This document shows positions 59,966 to 64,000 of a DNA stretch of 64,000 bases, piece after piece. Positions within the stretch are counted from its first letter, which is position 1; the number at the start of each line of letters is the position of its first letter. Origin of the DNA: Oscillospiraceae bacterium (GTDB lineage: Bacteria; Bacillota; Clostridia; Oscillospirales; Ruminococcaceae); assembly GCA_017432285.1 (NCBI GenBank), contig JAFRJM010000010.1:1-64000 (forward strand). The letters are read 5' to 3'. The notes beneath the pieces were generated by a model. It did not search any database. It was not told the origin of the DNA and saw only the letters and a list, made by a program, of their open reading frames with translations. The translations under genes were made by a program, and so were the position numbers.

Positions 59966-61048
59966 ATGTGCGATCCGGTATCATCCTGCAAACTGAAGAT
60001 CCGGTCCCTGATCGATGACGCTTTGAAAGTTCTCGAACTATTAGATACAGCGGAGTATTCTGTAGAATATTCCGCTATTTCTGAGTATGGGGAGTTTTCT
60101 TCTAATGTCTCGTTCGCATATGCGAATCTATCGGGTATTCATTTTACCCAACTTGCCGAGCAGATAGCAGCTAAAATCAATGCTGATCCCGCTGTGTTCG
60201 ACTCAGTTACTGCAGTAAATCCCGGTTATATCAACTTCTCTATGAGCCCTCGGTGGATAAAAAAAGCTCTGTCTGAAGTCATTGACGATGGCGACCGCTT
60301 CGGTTATAAATGCCAGATGACTTCCGGACAGGCTGTAATAATGACAGTAGGTGAATCTCTTACGGCTCTGAATAGCCCAGAGCTATTCAGAAATGAGGCT
60401 GTAGTTCAAGCTTTAACGTCTATTCTCAGGGCAGACGGATTTGAAGCAAACAGAGTAATGTTAGATCCTGCCTCATCTCCTTGCAGCACAAAAACGATAA
60501 TCTGCGCTCCCGCATTATGTTGGGACAGCGGGAGGATACCTTCGCAGCTTTCGGATATATCCGAACATGTCGCTGTAGCAGATCTCAGCGGAAACACTCC
60601 CTCAAAATGGACCGATGAATTTGTTATTTTATTAAATAAACGCAAGCCACAACTCCCCGTAATCTTAAATGACGATAAGCCTGCACAGGTGCTTTATGAT
60701 TATGCATGGATCTGCAGTCAGCTGAGATCTTTTGACAACTGTTCGAGTCTGATTGAAAACAGACAGCTTCCTTTCCCAGAATCTCAAACAGAGCGCATGC
60801 TGGCAGACATAATACTGTCTTTCCCGTCAGTTGTCTCAAAAGCATCAGCAGATCTTGATCCCTCAGCTGTGCTGAGATACCTGTCAAACCTCACAGAAGA
60901 TTATCGAACCGTAAGAGATGAACTGGGCATGGATCTTGGGCTTATAGCCTCCAGATCAGATAAACTGTTCTGGTACTGTTATCTTGTCAGGCAGGTACTG
61001 CACAATGGTATTTCTTTGTTTCGTATTGAACCGAACGAGTATCTGTGA
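59966..61048 (+). CDS. Arginyl-tRNA synthetase-like protein without catalytic core
   Basis: 360 residues, against 550-600 for ArgRS. N-terminal part (about 10-110) resembles the ArgRS additional domain 1 (EYGEFSSNVSFAYANL, VNPGYINFSMSPRW). Next, GQAVIMTVGESLTALNSPEL occupies the place of the strand and HIGH loop, but has no HIGH-like motif. About 230 residues including the KMSKS loop are missing. The end (about 230-360) matches the DALR anticodon-binding domain (AQVLYDYAWICSQLRSF). It cannot aminoacylate. It may bind tRNA-Arg or be a relic. No internal stop, so it is kept as a gene. A full argS must exist elsewhere. Confidence 0.5.
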   Translation: MCDPVSSCKLKIRSLIDDALKVLELLDTAEYSVEYSAISEYGEFSSNVSFAYANLSGIHFTQLAEQIAAKINADPAVFDSVTAVNPGYINFSMSPRWIKKALSEVIDDGDRFGYKCQMTSGQAVIMTVGESLTALNSPELFRNEAVVQALTSILRADGFEANRVMLDPASSPCSTKTIICAPALCWDSGRIPSQLSDISEHVAVADLSGNTPSKWTDEFVILLNKRKPQLPVILNDDKPAQVLYDYAWICSQLRSFDNCSSLIENRQLPFPESQTERMLADIILSFPSVVSKASADLDPSAVLRYLSNLTEDYRTVRDELGMDLGLIASRSDKLFWYCYLVRQVLHNGISLFRIEPNEYL

Positions 61049-61114
61049 GCATGCCACACTACAGATAAAATTATGATATTATATATAAGAATTTTAATTT
61101 AGGAGCGAATCTTA

Positions 61115-62866
61115 ATGGCAGTCTGCAAAAAATGCGGAAAAGAATATGATGAATCATTAAGCACCTGTCCGTACTGCGGTGAACCATTCACCCCGGACAT
61201 TCCTGAAGAGACATTTGATATGTATCAGGAGCTTATGTCCACCAGTGATACGAAGGAATTTGTTATGCCTTCAGAACTGCTGGAAGAACTAGTGCCTGAA
61301 GAGATCATTGATGATCCCGAAACAGCTGAATCACCTATCCTGAACGACAGCATCCGCGAACAGATGGTGCGTGAGATGTATACCGAAGAACCAGACGGAC
61401 CGCGATTTGCGGATCAGATGAGATCTTCCCTGTCTTCTCTCTTTGCTTCTCTCAAGAACATAAAACTGCCTTTCGGAAGATCCTCCTCGCCGGCAGAAGT
61501 TTCAAATGAACCAGCACCCTCGGAAGAGGCTAATGATGTTTCTTTTGAGGAACCTGCAGAGAGCATAGCTGAGTCTGAAGATCTTATGCCTACGGATAAA
61601 GAATCTCTTACGATAGATCAGGAAGAACCATTGGTTGAAGAATCTACCATCGAAACAGAGGAAGTTCTTGAAACCGGAGAAATCCAGGAACAAATTTTTG
61701 AAGATAGTGGCACAGGCGAGGCTGAAGAAGCATTCGCTGAAGAAGCCGATATCGATTCTGCTGATGAACCGGATACATATGACAGCTCTGCAGACGTAGA
61801 AGCAGTTCCTTTTGACGAAATTGATACTTCTCCCCTGTTTGATGAACTATCCGACGATATCTCATTTGAAGAAGGCTTTGTCCCGCTTTTCCCGGAAACG
61901 GAATCAAAAGAGATACAGCCAGACAATCCTGAGTTTGAAGAATTACCTCAAGAAGAAATTGTTTCAGAAGATAATATTCCTGAAGAAACCGATCTCGAAG
62001 AAACCGTACCGGAAGAGATACTTGATACACCTGTTTCAGACGAGGCAACATTACCCGATGAAACAGAGTTACAGCAAGATACTGCGGTAGAAGAGCCCGC
62101 TGTCACAGAAGTTCTTAGCGATTCTGCTGAAGATGAAGTGACCGTAGACAGCATCCTGGAAGGCCTTCGTGAAAGTTATGAAGAACCTGAGCAGGCTGAA
62201 GCAGAAGACCAAACAGAAGATACAGAACATGAAGAAAATGCGATCCTCGCTGACGAGGAAGATACTTCCGTTCTTTCTGAAGCCATTACTTCTGAAGAAG
62301 CTGAGGATGGGTCAACAACGGTATCGTCTGATGCTGAAAATGGAGCTAAACTCTTGAAGAAAAAGGGACTCGGAAAAGCGGGCGTGCTGATCCTGGCGCT
62401 TCTTGCTGTTCTTGCCGTGGTCGGAGTAATATTCTTCTACATCCTCCCTCAGAAACAGGCTGAACAGCAGGCCATAGAGGACCGTGTCAATTCTTATTTA
62501 GAGTTCCTCTGCGACACATGGATGAGCGATGTCTTCATCTACGCCGATCAGGAACATCCTTCCAGAGAAGTTCTGACACTTAATAAGGATTTCACATACC
62601 GCTGTGATATCTGGACCTCTTCCAGTGACCGCGAAGCGTTCGATCCAGAGATCTGGTCTATAACAGATACTAATGAAGGCACCTATTACCTTGAACTGGA
62701 TACTGCTTCACTCCGTATCTACTACACAGGAGACGACGGTGAAGATTATGTATACAGAAGATATATCCGTGAGCTCGACGACGATGTCCTTGTCCTAAGG
62801 GAATACTACAATGAGACATTGAGCGAGTATTATGATGTGACATTCTCTAAATACAAGGAGGGTTAA
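61115..62866 (+). CDS. Zinc-ribbon, acidic-linker, single-pass membrane protein
   Basis: 583 residues. Residues 4-25 form a zinc ribbon (CKKCGKEYDESLSTCPYCG). A long Glu/Asp/Pro-rich, likely disordered stretch (about 30-415) follows, then Lys-rich KKKGLGKAG and one transmembrane helix (about 424-446). The last 130 residues lie outside: FLCDTWMSDVFIYAD, EVLTLNKDFTYRCDIWTS resemble a lipocalin-like repeat of clostridial DUF-type proteins. Zinc-ribbon-TM proteins are common in Bacillota, role unclear. AGGAG nine bases upstream. Two bases ahead of the sirtuin gene. Confidence 0.5.
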   Translation: MAVCKKCGKEYDESLSTCPYCGEPFTPDIPEETFDMYQELMSTSDTKEFVMPSELLEELVPEEIIDDPETAESPILNDSIREQMVREMYTEEPDGPRFADQMRSSLSSLFASLKNIKLPFGRSSSPAEVSNEPAPSEEANDVSFEEPAESIAESEDLMPTDKESLTIDQEEPLVEESTIETEEVLETGEIQEQIFEDSGTGEAEEAFAEEADIDSADEPDTYDSSADVEAVPFDEIDTSPLFDELSDDISFEEGFVPLFPETESKEIQPDNPEFEELPQEEIVSEDNIPEETDLEETVPEEILDTPVSDEATLPDETELQQDTAVEEPAVTEVLSDSAEDEVTVDSILEGLRESYEEPEQAEAEDQTEDTEHEENAILADEEDTSVLSEAITSEEAEDGSTTVSSDAENGAKLLKKKGLGKAGVLILALLAVLAVVGVIFFYILPQKQAEQQAIEDRVNSYLEFLCDTWMSDVFIYADQEHPSREVLTLNKDFTYRCDIWTSSSDREAFDPEIWSITDTNEGTYYLELDTASLRIYYTGDDGEDYVYRRYIRELDDDVLVLREYYNETLSEYYDVTFSKYKEG

Positions 62867-62868
62867 CC

Positions 62869-63600
62869 ATGAACCGCGGTACACCGGAACAACTGAATCA
62901 GCTTGTGGCACAGTCATCCAATGTGGTTTTCTTCGGCGGAGCAGGCGTCAGTGTCCCGTCAGGCATTCCGGATTTCCGAAGCGATAACGGAATATATAAA
63001 CAGAAATACCGTTATCCTGCCGAAGTTATGCTGTCTCATGACTTTTTCTTCTCAAGGACAGAGGAATTCTATGATTTCTACCGCAATGTCATGCTGTATC
63101 CGGATGCCAAGCCCAATGCAGCGCATCTCAAACTGGCCGAATTGGAAAAGGCAGGCAAACTGAAAGCTGTAATCACACAGAACATAGACGGTCTCCATCA
63201 GGCTGCAGGAAGCAAAAATGTTCTGGAACTGCATGGAAGCGTTCACAGGAATTACTGCATCCACTGTGATGAGTTCTATCCCCTGGACACTATCATCTAC
63301 TCGACAGGCATTCCGAAATGTGAGAAATGCGGAGGTATCATCAAACCGGATGTAGTCCTTTACGGTGAAGGACTGGACCAGAGAGTTATCTCCGAATCTG
63401 TGCGTGCTATCGAAAGATGCGATCTCCTGATAGTCGGCGGCACTTCTCTGTCAGTATGGCCGGCCGCAGGACTTATCCAGTATATGCGCAGGGACGCGAA
63501 GCTGGCGATCGTCAATCTGTCACCTACAGATGCGGACCGCAATGCTCAGCTGGTGATCCAGGAAGGTATCGATTCCGTGTTCTCAAAGATCGAAGTCTGA
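62869..63600 (+). CDS. NAD-dependent protein deacylase, sirtuin
   Basis: 243 residues. GGAGVSVPSGIPDFRS NAD loop, TQNIDGLHQAAGS, catalytic His in ELHGSVHRNYC, a zinc site of two Cys pairs (CIHC and CEKC), and GTSLSVWPAAGLI. Removes acetyl groups from lysines, using NAD. AAGGAGGG lies six bases before the ATG and overlaps the stop region of the upstream gene, so coupled. Confidence 0.5.
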   Translation: MNRGTPEQLNQLVAQSSNVVFFGGAGVSVPSGIPDFRSDNGIYKQKYRYPAEVMLSHDFFFSRTEEFYDFYRNVMLYPDAKPNAAHLKLAELEKAGKLKAVITQNIDGLHQAAGSKNVLELHGSVHRNYCIHCDEFYPLDTIIYSTGIPKCEKCGGIIKPDVVLYGEGLDQRVISESVRAIERCDLLIVGGTSLSVWPAAGLIQYMRRDAKLAIVNLSPTDADRNAQLVIQEGIDSVFSKIEV

Positions 63601-63615
63601 TCTATATAACAAAAC

Positions 63616-63648
63616 ACAGGCTGCAGAAATGCAGCCTGTTTCTTTTTG
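63616..63648 (+). terminator. Terminator after the sirtuin gene
   Basis: ACAGGCTGCA and TGCAGCCTGT around a GAAA loop, followed by TTCTTTTTG. Between convergent genes, useful to both. Confidence 0.5.
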
Positions 63649-63668
63649 TCTTTATCCGCTAGAAAGAT

Positions 63669-64000
63669 TTAAAGATAAGGTTCAATCTTCTTCTTGAGGA
63701 TCTCTTTCTCCTCATCAGAGCAGAAAGCTGCTTCTACCGCGTAGAGATTCATCCTTGCAAGTTCTTTATCTGTGAATCCGAGACTCTCCTTGAGGTGGTC
63801 ATATTCATCCTCTACCGACACTCCGGAGATGACAGGGTTGTCTGTGCTTACAGTCACATGAAGACCCATGTCGAACAGTTTCTTAATAGGATGCTCTTCG
63901 TATGAAGGCTGGGTTAAACACTGGAGATTGCTTGTCGGACAGACTTCCAGAGTGACTCCTTTCTCTATAGCTTCCTGAATAAGATCTGGATCATCATAGA
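63669..64000 (-). CDS. add: Adenosine deaminase (C-terminal part; N-terminus beyond window)
   Basis: I read the frame open to the window edge: about 110 residues, stop at 63669. LEVCPTSNLQC and VTVSTDNPVISG are the C-terminal metal-site strands of adenosine/AMP deaminases (the Asp in STDNP binds zinc). Converts adenosine to inosine. The internal Met at 63869 is not the start. Family sure, exact substrate (adenosine or related) not provable from the tail. Confidence 0.5.
   Translation of the reverse strand, partial: YDDPDLIQEAIEKGVTLEVCPTSNLQCLTQPSYEEHPIKKLFDMGLHVTVSTDNPVISGVSVEDEYDHLKESLGFTDKELARMNLYAVEAAFCSDEEKEILKKKIEPYL

Overview
The window is chromosomal DNA of a Gram-positive, low- to mid-GC anaerobe, most likely a gut or rumen member of the Clostridia (Bacillota). 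Support for this comes from strong AGGAGG ribosome sites, sigma-A promoters with 17-bp spacers, a T-box leader, a CIRCE element, an L10 leader, a UPF0735 ACT protein, a BlaI/BlaR-type pair, DUF3048 and DUF1934 proteins, and many lipoproteins with a lipobox. No species can be named from the sequence alone. No tRNA, rRNA or CRISPR array was seen.

Layout. 1-4802: the N-terminal 1600 codons of a giant secreted VWA/Cna_B adhesin, continuing past the window edge. 5400-6110: an IS200-type element. 6249-18660: about 12.4 kb of genes on one strand joining an amino-acid-permease/histidine-kinase fusion, a stripped-down type IV pilus set (one PilC-like platform, four pseudopilin-like proteins, one PilT ATPase), a transglutaminase-like lipoprotein, an unusual SARP-like regulator, a diguanylate cyclase, a receiver-EAL phosphodiesterase and a free HPt protein. 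A decayed receiver domain lies just upstream. 19159-23638: a T-box-controlled polar amino acid ABC transporter operon that includes an M14 carboxypeptidase. 23846-25517: a PfkB sugar kinase and an IMP-cyclohydrolase-like protein.

25603-31994: threonine and aspartate-family biosynthesis as two divergent operons (ACT regulator-thrC-thrB and hom-lysC-asd) fired from overlapping promoters. 32063-34976: a zinc-dependent phospholipase C-like gene whose ribosome site sits in a hairpin, then groES-groEL under CIRCE. 35028-37142: Gx transporter and ApbE divergent from an FMN-binding lipoprotein, a likely flavinylation pair. 37231-39730: MBOAT plus DHHW-type acyl transfer pair. 39799-42909: a small winged-helix protein, diacylglycerol kinase, cdsA, pgsA (phospholipid synthesis) and a HAD phosphatase. 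42989-51227: ABC-F ATPase, lipase-like hydrolase, sedoheptulokinase-like kinase, pmbA/tldD and a DUF3048 lipoprotein.

51351-54012: a BlaR1-like M56 sensor with a propeller-like instead of a penicillin-binding sensor domain, plus its BlaI repressor and operator. 54080-57521: rplL-rplJ with L10 leader and attenuator, and rplA-rplK-nusG-secE-rpmG; rpoB does not follow rplL. 57585-61048: ddl, murI, DUF1934 and an arginyl-tRNA-synthetase-like protein that has lost its catalytic core. 61115-63600: a zinc-ribbon membrane protein and a sirtuin. 63669-64000: the C-terminal end of an adenosine deaminase.

The most distinctive content is the 6.2-18.7 kb cluster, which reads as a possible route from an extracellular nutrient signal through phosphorelay and c-di-GMP to a minimal pilus. 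The catalytically gutted ArgRS paralogue, the propeller-type BlaR protein and several regulatory arrangements (face-to-face promoters, a hidden ribosome site, a T-box followed by an Arg-rich N-terminus) also deserve a second look.
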